Source: Polytrichum commune
Taxonomy: Eukaryota; Streptophyta; Polytrichopsida; Polytrichales; Polytrichaceae
Length of the DNA stretch: 64,000 nt
Assembly: GCA_950295325.1 (NCBI GenBank)
Contig: OX485809.1
Coordinates: 29,152,144 to 29,216,143 of the forward strand
Reading direction: 5' to 3'
In this document: in pieces, positions 35,176 to 45,696 of the stretch
How positions within the stretch are numbered: position 1 is the first letter of the stretch
Layout of the letters: each line of letters opens with the position of its first letter
Notes under the pieces: generated by a model
Told to the model about the DNA's origin: nothing
Seen by the model: only the letters and a program-made list of their open reading frames with translations
Database searches by the model: none
Translations under genes and position numbers: made by a program

Positions 35176-35520
35176 TAGTAATGGTATGCAAAGCCACACG
35201 GCTACCTCCATGATCCCACCCGGTTCGCTTGCAAAACCATCACCTTGCATCCCGGGAACCGACCCTTTTGTGCTTTGTGGACCTGCCTCCTTGGCGTTGT
35301 GAATATAATGGCTAGAATAGGCATTGACAAGCCACCCTAATCCCACCTTGAACCAACCCGAGATAGAGTGGAGTCCGTTATGAGGTGGCACCACTAATGG
35401 CACCTAAAACCGTCACTCCGTGGGACTAGACACTCCTACACCGCCGGGTACAGTTCAAGGTCGTAGAGTGTTGGCAACTGGGAGGCGTTTATAGGTGTTG
35501 GTTTTAGCACCCTCTCCCTT
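35176..35520 (-). repeat. Repeat R4, copy 1, inserted in the LINE
   Basis: About 345 bp that, read in reverse, matches 53495-53665 plus 54151-54410. Shared words are 'gggtgctaaaaccaacac', 'cattagtggtg', 'tatctcgggttggttcaagg' and 'gtggctttg..cacc.ttactac' in short form. It interrupts the LINE between its thumb-like region and LLDEFGEL. It lacks the MITE present in the other copy. Confidence 0.7.
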
Positions 35521-36249
35521 ACCTATCATATCTTACTAGACGAATTCGGAGAACTTCACATAGAATTATATGCTCTCAAGAATAGTATGGGCTTATAACA
35601 ATGGCTTGCCCACCTATCCTCCTCCTGGCCAGTCAGTAAAGCAAGATTTGACACTTGGTCCAAAACAACAACCATGTGGATGGGATTTATCTAATATATA
35701 TCATGGGAAACCCATGACAACCCAACCACAAGAAAAACAACACATTTTGATATCAAGGAGGCTATTCTTGCTAAAGAGTGGAACTCTTTCCATATCTTTG
35801 AGAAGAAACTAGATTACCTTCACCTCAAGCATTTCCTTAAATATGAATGTGAATTGTACTTGAAGCAACCACAACACATGATCATTGTTGCCTACTGCAC
35901 CTCAAACCATAGACTTGTCATTGAGACTAGACCATGGATGAGTACCCCCAGACTAGTATCTCTAGACTAAGCCACTTTCTCTCCTATAAATGCAATAAAA
36001 AATGAGACACTTCGTGTTGGAAGTTAAGTTTACACAACCCCATCAGAGATAAGTTTACATCACTATTTGAGAATGTGGTTCCAGGGAGCCTCAAGTCCTT
36101 TGAATCAGACCAACAAGTTAACATTAACATCTATCTCACAGAGGCTACCACACTCTACTGCTCTAGAGAATTAACTGGTTTGGAACCATCCTGATATACT
36201 TTCACTCCCATTAGCCTTTTTGGCTTCCCGGACTTCAAAATCAATTTCA

Positions 36250-37650
36250 TTGTCAAACCCAATTAACTCATACAGTTCCAGTAGACACAACAAATATCCT
36301 TCAGGGTTACTGTGTGCTATGAGGCCGCATCTTTTGATCGAATGAACTTCTTGGGGCCAACTCGCTCACTTGAAAGCATGTTCTTTAGGCATATACTAGT
36401 GCTGAAACAAGGCCTAAATTTCTTCTGGATAAATTGGTCTCCAGAAACCCCACAAATTACAAATATTTGCACCAGCCCAAACTTTGGGCATGAATTGGCA
36501 AACGTAAGCTATCACTCTTGACATAATTGCATAATTGACATATAACAGATTTTCAACTTCATTGTAGACCTCCTGTTATATACTCTAATTCTAGATTGAG
36601 ACTCTATTTCTACCCTCCCGAACGTGCTTGGTACATTAGGATGGTGACCAATCTCTGGGAATTTTGGTCTTGTTGATCTAGAGTTCCTGCACAAAATACC
36701 CCTACACAACCATTAGTAAATCATTGCACAAATTTTGGCAGTCCACAAAAACAGAGATAACAAGTCATCACTTGTCCGTCTACAGTATCCCAGTCTATTG
36801 TTAATTAAGATGTGGTTTTGTGAAAATACTCAATCAATACTGCTCATCGAATTAGCAGGTCAAGGACACTACACAAATCCTTCACAAAACACACTACACA
36901 AATTGTTGATCATCTCCACAGCACAACCACTCAGCAATTCAACTACAGTCTTCTAAGAAGATGCAACTCCCTCCCTTTCCTGCCTCAATTAACCTAGTAA
37001 CAACGGCCATAATTTCATATTTCTTAAAAACATTCCTCAAGTGATCACTAAGAAACACAAACATCCTTGAACATGCAGACACAATGTACTGAGGCATTGC
37101 ACCATGCTGTGACACATAAATAGACTCTCAGGAGCTTTCTGCAATCCATGGAACAGCTCATTGCTCAAAAACTATGAAACGGAAGCTTCAAGAACAATGC
37201 AAAGAGTTTGAAAGCTCACTGAATGTTGTCAAAACAATTTTATTCGCAGATTGAAGAAATTTTGAAGGCAGTGTGGGGGTGAGAAAGAGCACATGTCTCT
37301 TACCTCATGCAAGCTGGACAAACGTCTACAATTGTGCTCCATTTCATTTTCATGAGCCTTCCAGCTCAGACGCCCACCATGCTCTTCTTTGAGGATGAGA
37401 TCAGTCTCCTAGGAACTCACTGCCAACTGCACATGCAAAGCAATTCAGGGAAGGAACAATTCTAAACGAGAAGGCAATATTATCCACTACAACCCAGGCC
37501 AGGCTAGCATTTAAACTTTAGATACGGTAGCACGTTGAAGAGAGACCACAAAGATTAGGTGAAAAAGATGGTTTCCTTGTCAACAACATGTAACATGCCA
37601 TGCCTATGAAGTATTCTAGGACTCCAACTGTGTAAGAAAGAGATTTCTAA
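36250..37650. other. Presumed intron or 3' region of the UBP-like gene, no supported exon
   Basis: If the deubiquitinase gene at 37652-39029 continues, its next exons should lie here on the minus strand. I found two short open segments with possible splice borders (about 37287-37412 and 36620-36712). Neither joins in the phase required and gives a family-like sequence, so I do not annotate them as exons. Confidence 0.4.
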
Positions 37651-37651
37651 C

Positions 37652-39029
37652 CTTCTGAACCTCGTGGGCTGCCGACATCAGGTGGCTGACACTCATTCTT
37701 GTGCCAATCCTTCCAATGTTGAAGCTGGCATGTTTGAGAACTGAATAAACAGATCAGAGGTCAGCATGCTATTTTTGGTTGTCTGAAAGGCATGGTATGG
37801 AGACCTTCCAGGTTTCACGTTCTGGAATTTAACTCTTTGCGATGCAATGACACTATTCTACAGAGTGCCACACCTCTGTACTTTTGATCTTTGCACTTAA
37901 TCTTGGCATTTCATCACATCATTATAAGAACCACTGAGACTTCATATTAGAAGAGGCTACTGTTAGATTATTGTAAGTCAATTTTATTTCCACTGAACTC
38001 ATGTATGTAAAGCGATATACCATAAGGCAGGGCTATGCGAACATTGCCTTGCTCGACTAGAATAGGCACACGTAGTTTTTGGAATGGCGACACAACTATC
38101 CAACTAAGGAGTATGTGGGCCAAACGGTACTCACAGTATACACCCTGACAAGTCTTGTCCTCTACTACACTCCCAGTCTTGTACTTCTTGTACTATATTT
38201 GTACAACATTATCAACTTCTATCATCACTATCTACATTGCACTGTCCTTTCTATGGTTAGTGTTTACCACATCCCCAGTCTTGCGAGATGACATGGTTAT
38301 GACACCAATTTGCAAGCGGAGCAAATAGAGAAAATGCAAAAGGAGATCCACAACATACCAGTAAAATGCACTTTTGCACCGTGAGCATCGCCTTTTAGTC
38401 GGGTTTTCACAGACGAGACAATAGAGATTTGACGCAGGATGGACATCTCTGTTTTGTGCCTCCTCTTCATTCCTCCTTCTATTGGTCTCATCTTCAGCTC
38501 TTCTTCTTCTCTCTTCCTCTGCCTCTCTCCTAAGATGAGCTTCTAACTCTGCTTTCCTTCTTTCCCTCTCTCGCTCCTCTGCTTTCCTTTTCTTGATTTC
38601 ATCCTCCGCAGCTTCTCTACGCCTGCGTTCATCAGCCTCGGCCTGCATCCGTCGATGATGAAAGTCCGCCTCGGCTTGCCTTTTGTGGTACTCTTCTTCC
38701 TCACCCTGTTTCCTTCTTCGAATATCGGGTTCGGGTAGCCTCCACCCCTCCTGCTGAACAGAAGGCTTTTTGTACTCATTTTCCCCAGACTCCCTGCGAC
38801 GATAATAAGGATCAGGATTTCCCTGTCTCTGAAGGGAGTACTCTTGTTCAAACTCCCTCTCAGCCCTCTCATGCTCCTCGACCGCCAACCGCTGGAGCCT
38901 TAGAAACTCGGCCCTGCGGACTACACTTGACTTCTCATTGTACTTCAGGCCAATCCATACAGCAACGCCAATTAGGATTATAGGAATCAATACTACGGCC
39001 GGAATAGCTATGTCCAGAATTCCCTGCAT
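37652..39029 (-). CDS. 5' exons of a UBP15-19-like deubiquitinase with MYND finger (partial)
   Basis: Exon 1 is 39029-38359 and exon 2 is 37740-37652, joined through GT-AG borders to about 253 residues. Features in order: an N-terminal membrane helix (residues about 7-27); a long Arg/Glu-rich charged coiled-coil region (about 35-195); then a MYND zinc finger. The finger is CLVC...CSRC...FYC from exon 1 and SQTCQLQHW...HKNEC from exon 2, with the seventh-eighth ligands completed only across the intron. A membrane anchor plus MYND finger is the start of plant UBP15-19 ubiquitin-specific proteases. The catalytic Cys and His boxes were not found downstream on this strand. The gene is therefore either broken or continues through very long introns. 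Family assignment is by layout. Confidence 0.75.
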
Positions 39030-40215
39030 CTAATTGCCTTTTCTTTTCACCTCCTAAGTGGCATCCAGTACTGCAACGTCGGCTACTGAGCTCCCAGATC
39101 TACAACAGTGCCGATTGGACCTAACAGCAAAATGGATTCTGGAGCGATTACTTGCTGCCAACCAATGCCGACCATGCTTTAAGTGCACATTTTCTTGAAC
39201 CCTGGATAACAGCCGACGAAAACAGTGTTGGCCAAAGGAAGACATTGAGCACACGTAACTAAATTTAGAGACAAGGCTATTGATATTGAATCACACAGAC
39301 TGAATTGCACTACAACACTCAAGTTCCCAATACAAATATAATCGAGACAGCTGGTAAATACAAGAGAACACCGCACAACCTTTACAGCAACTTAATCCTA
39401 GGGATTCAAGAACCCGCATACTTTGAGTGTTCCATGACATATTAGAGAGACGATATTGAGGAAGTTCACGAGTAGACTAGAAATCTCATCAGACTTTAAA
39501 TTCATATACCAAAACTCATTTCACAGTGATTCAATCACATCAACCTAAAACATTTTTAGGTGCAAGAACTGAAAAGGTTGAGACTTGAACTGAATCAATG
39601 TTGAATGAATCATCAGCGAAATGTTGACTTAGCTCTAGCAAGGGCTGAAACCCTAAAAGGTATGTATCAACACTAACTCAACATTATACACAGATCGCTC
39701 ACATTTTGAGATTCTGTCCAAATGGTTCACTATACTGCCTCATACTTGATTTCTGTGACCAAAACAAGATGTAGCGAGCTTTGGAGTATAACTAATCCAT
39801 ACACCGTAACCTCACCTGGAATGAAATCGGAGGCCGATGATAATTCAAAGGTGATCAAAATTCAATATTGCAAGCTGCTCTGTCGGCCTTTCCACAAATC
39901 TTAATAGAATATGCTCCAGCGATGCCTTTGTTTACCACCTTGAGCGAAGAATCTTGTCTACCTATTATCTTCTACACAAGACATTGCATCTTATCGTCAG
40001 AAAAGATTTTAACTTTAGCTTAGTTCCCAAACACAACAAAGCAACCTAGAAACATCCCAAGGCAACAGCATTCATCACACTTTTTGTCCTGTTACTTGCA
40101 ACCAAATCACCTACATCTACCTGCATAATTTGAATTTTGCAACTTCATTCAAAAAAGTCACAACCTGATGGTCGGCTCTTGTCAGATGATCCTAATTCAA
40201 CACTCAAACCAAGCA
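39030..40215. other. Upstream region of the UBP-like gene, no other gene
   Basis: AT-rich DNA upstream of the UBP-like start codon. It may hold the 5' leader, possibly with a leader intron reaching the GC-rich island at 40860-41270. I see no exon with a recognisable product. Confidence 0.4.
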
Positions 40216-40216
40216 A

Positions 40217-40582
40217 AGATAAGCAGGCCTTCACGGACATATTTAGCTCTGCACCCATTTCTCGTAGGATCTGAAACGCTAAATTAGTGCGAGAATATTA
40301 GCAATCCAACTCGTGCTCGTAGCCATTTTCCTCATAAGGTTGGGAGCTCACATGAACATCTTATGCACTGTCATGTTCTCATTAAATGATCATACACAGG
40401 TCACACCGAATTGACTCTGGAGCGTGCTTACTAAATTTTGAGCAAGTACTCCAATCTCGTTTAACCACATGACGTCTTTTTGGTGCTCTTTTCTTATCCA
40501 CATTCAACCACACACACCTCTCAAATATAAATATATATGTGTTCGTTTAAGATAAGACACCGAATTAGGCCTACTTACCTTA
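40217..40582 (-). repeat. Dispersed TIR repeat R1, copy 9
   Basis: The only full R1 copy outside the PGAP3 region. It starts 'gataagcaggcc' and ends 'ggcctacttacctta', an inverted pair. Landmarks include 'catttctcgtagg', 'ggagctcacatg' and 'gagcaagtactccaatctcg'. Confidence 0.65.
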
Positions 40583-40859
40583 ATGGCCCCAAAACAAGCT
40601 CCAACATCGACAACACGTAGTAACACAAAACGACAATCTCGAAAACCACGACAATCACAACGAAGCTTCAAATCCACATGCCAATGCGCAATGTCCAAGA
40701 CCAAATGGTCTAAAATCCCTCAAATTCTCCATCTCGTGGACAACTCTCACAGACTTCTAAACCAGTACAACAGCCCTTGACACCCTTAACGAAACCTCCA
40801 GGAAACTGGATGACAATGGGATAAGCGTAAGGCTTAACGCAACAAGGAGAGATTCTCAG

Positions 40860-41270
40860 CCCCCATACTGACGCTCCTGGCAAGTGCACAGATCTGCCTA
40901 CAACTAGGAAATGAAGTGCAAGCGCCGGCAGCTCACATTTTTGTTGTGTTAGTCATTCAGGCGCCTGTTGGGCGGACGAAGATCGCACGAGACTGACGTC
41001 GCAGCAGCAGGAAGGATGAATCGAAGAAGGAATGCGAAGCATGGAAGGAAGGCAGCGTGTGTGCGTGGAGAGTGGATCTGCGAAGGAACGGGAGCGAAGT
41101 TGAATCTGAGTCCATGGCAGGGGCGCAGTGTTGGTGGACTTCCGGGGAGTCCGCGAACGGGGAGTTAGCCGTTAGCTGGTGGGCTCTTATAAAAAGAATC
41201 GTATTAATAGATCTCAGGCTTGTAGGACGAGCCGCAAGTCGTACGCCTACTGGAGTGGATTATCGCGCAT
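40860..41270. promoter_or_regulatory. GC-rich, CpG-rich island
   Basis: About 400 bp with clearly higher G+C and many CG dinucleotides in an AT-rich setting. Similar islands here coincide with gene starts (CSN3 exon 1, the 18782 ORF). It may be the promoter/leader of the UBP-like gene to its left. Two overlapping ORFs on the plus strand (from 40968 and 41057) have no recognisable domain and are probably by-products of base composition. Confidence 0.45.
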
Positions 41271-41325
41271 AAAATAACACGACGATTTCTCATCCAAGAG
41301 CAACAGGGTTTATCAGAGTTCGTCA

Positions 41326-41561
41326 CACTTTTTCATCCATGCGGCCATGATATCATCCATAGTTTTCCTGTTTTGTTTATGAGTTGATCGGTTATGACTG
41401 TTCTCTACAGAGAGGAGAGTGGACGGCGAGACGTAGGAGTCCTCACTTTTTCATCCATGCAGCTGTGATATCATTCATGATTTTAAATTTTCGTTTATGA
41501 GTTGATCGGTTATGATTGTTATCCGGGGAGAGGAGAGTGGATGACAAGCGGCAAGAGTCTT
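41326..41561. repeat. 118-bp tandem duplication
   Basis: Two head-to-tail units beginning 'cactttttcatccatgc' at 41326 and 41444. Both contain 'tttatgagttgatcggttat' and 'gagaggagagtgga'. They lie just right of the GC-rich island. Confidence 0.8.
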
Positions 41562-42822
41562 GTGGCTTGTCATCCACCTACTCGAACTGGTGATTCGTCC
41601 TTATCGATCATGTCATGGATAGAGTATGAAGATTATGGATGATATCATGCCTCCGTGGATGAGAACATGTGATGGGGTCTGATAACCCTTCCACTCTCGG
41701 ATGAGCAACTGGTTATGTTTCATGAAAGAGATTTCGTTCAAGCACTCTAATGTACGATAAGGTAGATGGATCGCATCGTGTAGGGGTTCCAACATGCATG
41801 ACATTGTTTGTACAATGACCTTGATAATTGGGCCACCAAGAAATGGCAAGTGGGCATGCCAACTGAAGCAAATGTTACTTCATTGTTATGTCGCATGGTG
41901 CTTATGCCCCCACTAGTAACCATATATCGTTTCCGAAAAATTGTTCCACGTTTTATAATTTAAAATAATACAATTATATGAAACTCTGCTTGTGCCTTTG
42001 GCTCCAAGTGGTATGGGGTTCCAGATAAATTGAGCTCACTTTGTTTTCTCAAAACTTGTTCCTATAATACATGGACTAGGGGCCACAATGCCATCAAACC
42101 ACCACTATCCATCGTATATATCCCACAATACTCTTGAATCTTCGATGGCATCTTGAACAACTTTGCTACTCTAATCAAGCCTTCCCTTTGTTACCTCCTC
42201 CCCCCCTCCATCTTTGCCTCACAGCCTCCTCTTCTCAGCTGCCATGTCCTTGGGGGAATGCAATATCAATATAGTGTTACACAATGGGGCTAAGTAACAA
42301 CTGCCAACACCTTTAAGGGTAACAAATGAAATCATGTATGGAAATTGGGCTATTGGCTTGAGCAATATGTCTAATTAAATGATGGAAGGAGAAGATAAAA
42401 TCGGCACACAAAACCAAGTCCACAAATTATGGTTTATTCAAAGAAAGGCATATCATGAAAATCAACCCGTGCAAATCCAATCATAATGTCTAAGACTGAC
42501 CATGATGCTATCCATTCTCACTATCCTCTTCATTACCCTCTTTTGCCTCATCATCTATATATGCACACCGAATCAACTATTGGGGATCTTTGACGACATA
42601 TTGGTGTCAAGGTAGCTACTATAACCTTAGTCACACTCTCTACATGTGACTGGAGCAACTTCAAGCCTAGAGGTGATTGAAATATAAGATACTTGAAAAT
42701 TGGGGATTCACATGAAATGAAATATAAGATACTTGTAATTGTATCCATTTGCAATACTCAAATATACAATATTAAATAACAATCAAACCTACTATTGCGC
42801 GATCACTTCACAACCTTCTGAA
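41562..42822. other. Spacer with no recognised gene
   Basis: AT-rich DNA between the tandem duplication and the left end of the pogo-like transposon. Only short ORFs without domains are present. Confidence 0.5.
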
Positions 42823-42824
42823 TA

Positions 42825-42849
42825 CTGTAGCACCATAGCTGGTTCATGC
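42825..42849 (+). repeat. Left terminal inverted repeat of the pogo-like element
   Basis: 25 bp pairing with 48202-48226 at 22 of 25 positions. The outermost bases and the adjacent TA fit Tc1/mariner-type ends. Confidence 0.75.
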
Positions 42850-44005
42850 AAAAATAATTCCCAAATAAAAAACCGAAAAAACCGGAAATTATGAGTCGAA
42901 TCAAACGAATAAGTGAAAATTTACATTAGAAAAAAAACGAATAATGGAAAATTTGGACTCTTCTAAGCTCCAACCACATCAACGTGTTATAAGAGGCTGC
43001 ATGATTACGTGTTAATGGCTCGGTGCCTTGCTCACGAACTTCATGAGGTTGCTCAAGTCACAGGACAAAAACGCCGAGCACTTCCCAACACTACCCTTAA
43101 AATGCCTTGCCTTCATCTTGCCTAGTAAGTGTAGAGGAGGGGCTCATGAGGGCGAGGAGACCCAAAGGCTTCTACACGGGGAGTGGCTCTACCAACCTAT
43201 ACCTAACCATCATTTTTATGCTTTCATATTTGCAAATCATGTTATTCTCATTCGTTAGGGGATTAGGGCATGAGTTAATTCCCAAGGTTTTCACTCGCCA
43301 CCTTCCCATATGCTTGAATGATCTTTTGATGTAATTGCTAGTTGATGTTTAAGTAGAGAGATTTGTTGTCCATCTACATGGTCAGCAACACATGTTGTTG
43401 CCACTTTTTGTTTTCATTAGCAGCATATGTGCCCACCTGTAGGAATGCATAGGGACTCCTTCATCTGAAAAATGGTTGTGATTAGATATGTGGAGCTTTG
43501 GATGCTTGCATCCTTCTTCTTTTTTGTGTTCTTTTGTAAGTTTGTTTCCTGCAATGTAATCAAGTACCTTTAGAGAGAGAGAAGAAACTTCGATCCCTAT
43601 GAGGGACCAACGTGAATGAAGTGTTTGTTCGTTCCACCCCTAGAACTATGTCCGCAGGACATAGGAGTAGAAGTAAGGAACTACTTCCCCCTTTCGAGGG
43701 TAGACACTATAGTCACAAGTAGCCAACACCAAAAGAGAGAAATATAACAAGGGTTAATTAATGTAGGGTTTGTTTTGTACGAAGTTGTAATTTCGGGCTA
43801 TGAGTTTATTGTTGTGTGGGGTAACGTTTTCATATATAATTTGGGTACATCTAGGGGGGGTCTTGTATGTGAGGTAGAGATTGGTGGTTTTCTAGTCTTC
43901 TTTTGTGGAGGAGGATGGACATGGTGTATTGTATGGCAATGGTATTGATGTTTTTGAAGGTATTTCGGATGGGTGAAAGGGGATCTTTACTTTTCAACTG
44001 TGCAG

Positions 44006-44640
44006 AAAAAGCCCGGTTGCATGCAGAAGCAAAGGCAGCAGAAGTTACAAAACGAAAAGCTCAAGCTCAGGTTGCTATACTCGAGAAGCAGAAAAAAGAA
44101 GAAGTTGAGCGGGAAGAGGCTCGTCGTGCTTTGCAGCAGGTATGTTGGTTGTTAACAGTTTATCTTTTTTTGAGCTAAGCAAGTCATTTACTTATCTTCT
44201 GTGTTGAAGAAATAGAGGCCATGTTCCTTATCCGCAATCTGGTTTGTGAACTTATATTTCCTTAGGTTCTTAAATGTAGCCTGAATTAAGCAGGCTAATC
44301 TGATGTGTCTATACTCGCAGATGGAGAAAACAGTGGAAATTGATGAAAACAATTAACGGCATCTTAAAAGATTTGGAGAGGCTGAGATATGGCCCTCTAG
44401 ATCCAATGTTGGGGAGCTCACGTGATGGGCTCTCCAGATGGGCTATCAGCATTCGCACTTCAAGGTGGCAACCCACTACTAGAAATGTTGGGTCTTTTCA
44501 TGAAAGACGATGCATGAAGATGACGATGAACATCATGATGAAGTTGATCAAGAAGAAGAGGATAAGTCGACGCATGTCGATGATGAGTATGTGCAGCCTG
44601 GTGTACCTAGGACATGGCCAGGGCTCTAAACATGTAATGT
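44006..44640 (+). pseudogene. Fragment of a GTE-type bromodomain/ET gene, intron retained
   Basis: Exon A (44006-44139) encodes an Ala/Lys/Glu-rich helix ending EEARRALQQ. Exon B (44321 to about 44640) starts MEKTVEIDENN. In plant GTE proteins this 'ARQALL.MEKTVEIDEN' junction lies C-terminal to the bromodomain and ET domain. Downstream, pieces in shifted frames read LKDLERLRYGP, LSAFALQGGNPLLEMLGLFM and an acidic tail, all matching the GTE C-terminus in order. A stop follows ENN and at least two frameshifts follow. The 181-bp intron keeps GT and AG. No bromodomain is present. The fragment lies inside the pogo-like element, so DNA-level capture is the simplest reading. Confidence 0.75.
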
Positions 44641-44843
44641 CCGAAAGAGTCGGGGATTTTGGCTTGTACTATACCATGTACATGGGGACATTATGAGTGT
44701 AGTTAGAGAATGGTGTAAGCTACTGTAACCTGCTAATTGTGCAGAAAGTTCTTTGACACCACCGTATGTAGTTTGATTCAAGCAGGAATCAAAGACAACT
44801 ACCTACTCATTTTGAAGATTGTAGGAATCTATATCTAATAGAA

Positions 44844-45093
44844 ATGTATGTTGCTCCTGCTGCTGGAGCAACAACATGGAAGTCTCGTGAATATGACGTG
44901 TTTACGGATCACCGGGGGCCGGACGTGAAGAAGAAATTTTGTGGCTCATATCTATGCTGCTCTGAGCAGTTGGGGAATTTGACCATTTATGGATGCAGAG
45001 GACATTCGGCATGCGCTGCCGGTTTTTGAAGAAATTGACAAAGCACTGAAAGGCGCTTGTGTTCACGTGGCCATCTTTCTAAACTCCAATTTG
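44844..45093 (+). pseudogene. Fragment of a TIR-domain immune-receptor gene
   Basis: From ATG 44844 the frame reads EYDVFTDHRGPDVKKKF, the start of a plant TIR domain (the usual YDVF...HRGPD pattern). A one-base frameshift near 44940 moves the match to another frame: VAHIYAALSSWGI, a stop, PFMDAEDIRHALPVFEEI and then ACVHVAIFLN. Together they cover the first half of a TIR domain, including the region where plant NADase TIRs carry their catalytic Glu further on. The frameshift and the stop make it non-coding. No NB-ARC or LRR part follows. It lies inside the pogo-like element, next to the GTE fragment. Confidence 0.8.
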
Positions 45094-45696
45094 TAACCTG
45101 GTTTTGCAGGAGTGCCGAATACTTTTCCCATGTGTGACCCCAGTCTTATGCGTAATACTATATTGAAGATGTTAGATTTCTAATCAGTGTGTTCTATTCT
45201 ATTTGCAACATGTATCGAAGAAGTTCTTGTCTATATGTCTCAAGTGAACTTTCTTCTAACTACATTCTTAAATCATGTTATTTTGGACAATATTATCGAT
45301 TTTGTTTTTTTGCAAAAGTGCATGTAAGTGAGATCATGTAGAAAAAATTACATTTTGATTTGGATTTTGTGTCTGGACTATTGATTGCAGCTTAATTACT
45401 GCCTTAGCATAGCTCACTTTACCTAGCCTTGAATGTTCTTGGTTATGAGAGATCAAGTTCTTTGAATTCATATTGGTTTAGTAAAACCTAATTGTCTATG
45501 TAGGTTACTTCACATTGTGAGAGAACTCTACTACATTCATAAAAATGAACATTATATGTAGACAATGATGACAATGTTATGTAGACAATGGTGGTTAGTT
45601 GAATGACTCGTGCAACATTCAACTTTATGCGTAAATTCCGAACACATTTATGCAAATTAAAATTTGTGAAATAATACACTTACATAATCAAAATTG

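Larger units (their letters stand above)
32513..36195 (+). pseudogene. LINE ORF2 remnant (endonuclease, reverse transcriptase)
   Basis: Pieces in several frames: endonuclease at 32580-33230 with SWNCRGY and TGDFND; a linker near 33373-33576; and reverse transcriptase at 33680-34546 with finger/palm motifs, the catalytic YIDD at about 34388-34399 and ASFGEGRST. A thumb-like segment (LPTFTYGTQIWGG) follows at 34653-34880. After the R4 insertion, LLDEFGELHIELYALK (35535 on) continues the same protein. The terminal Cys-x2-Cys...His...Cys patch is at about 35960-36190. Not translatable as one protein. Confidence 0.8.
31530..36250 (+). mobile_element. Decayed LINE (non-LTR retrotransposon)
   Basis: A degenerate plus-strand LINE with, in order: a coiled-coil and nucleic-acid-binding ORF1 remnant; an apurinic-type endonuclease (SWNCRGYS, LLVETW, then TGDFND); a reverse transcriptase with ASFGEGRST, VDFKKAFD and YIDD; and a C-terminal Cys/His patch near 35960-36190. 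Many stops and frameshifts are present. Another repeat (R4) interrupts it after the reverse transcriptase. A 5'-truncated relative of its last 370 bp lies at 61910-62282 on the other strand. Confidence 0.85.

Noticed and set aside
36620-36712. Another candidate UBP-like exon
   Set aside because: The phase would fit after a cag acceptor, but the product (TLDQQDQNSQRLV) matches nothing in the family and the donor is poor.
37287-37412. Possible third exon of the UBP-like gene
   Set aside because: The open frame (ILKEEHGGRLSW) has a GT donor, but no acceptor gives the phase required by exon 2 without a stop. The sequence is not UBP-like.
40968-41272. Two overlapping Arg/Gly-rich ORFs in the GC island
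   Set aside because: No domain and overlapping frames. Typical of GC-rich promoter DNA.
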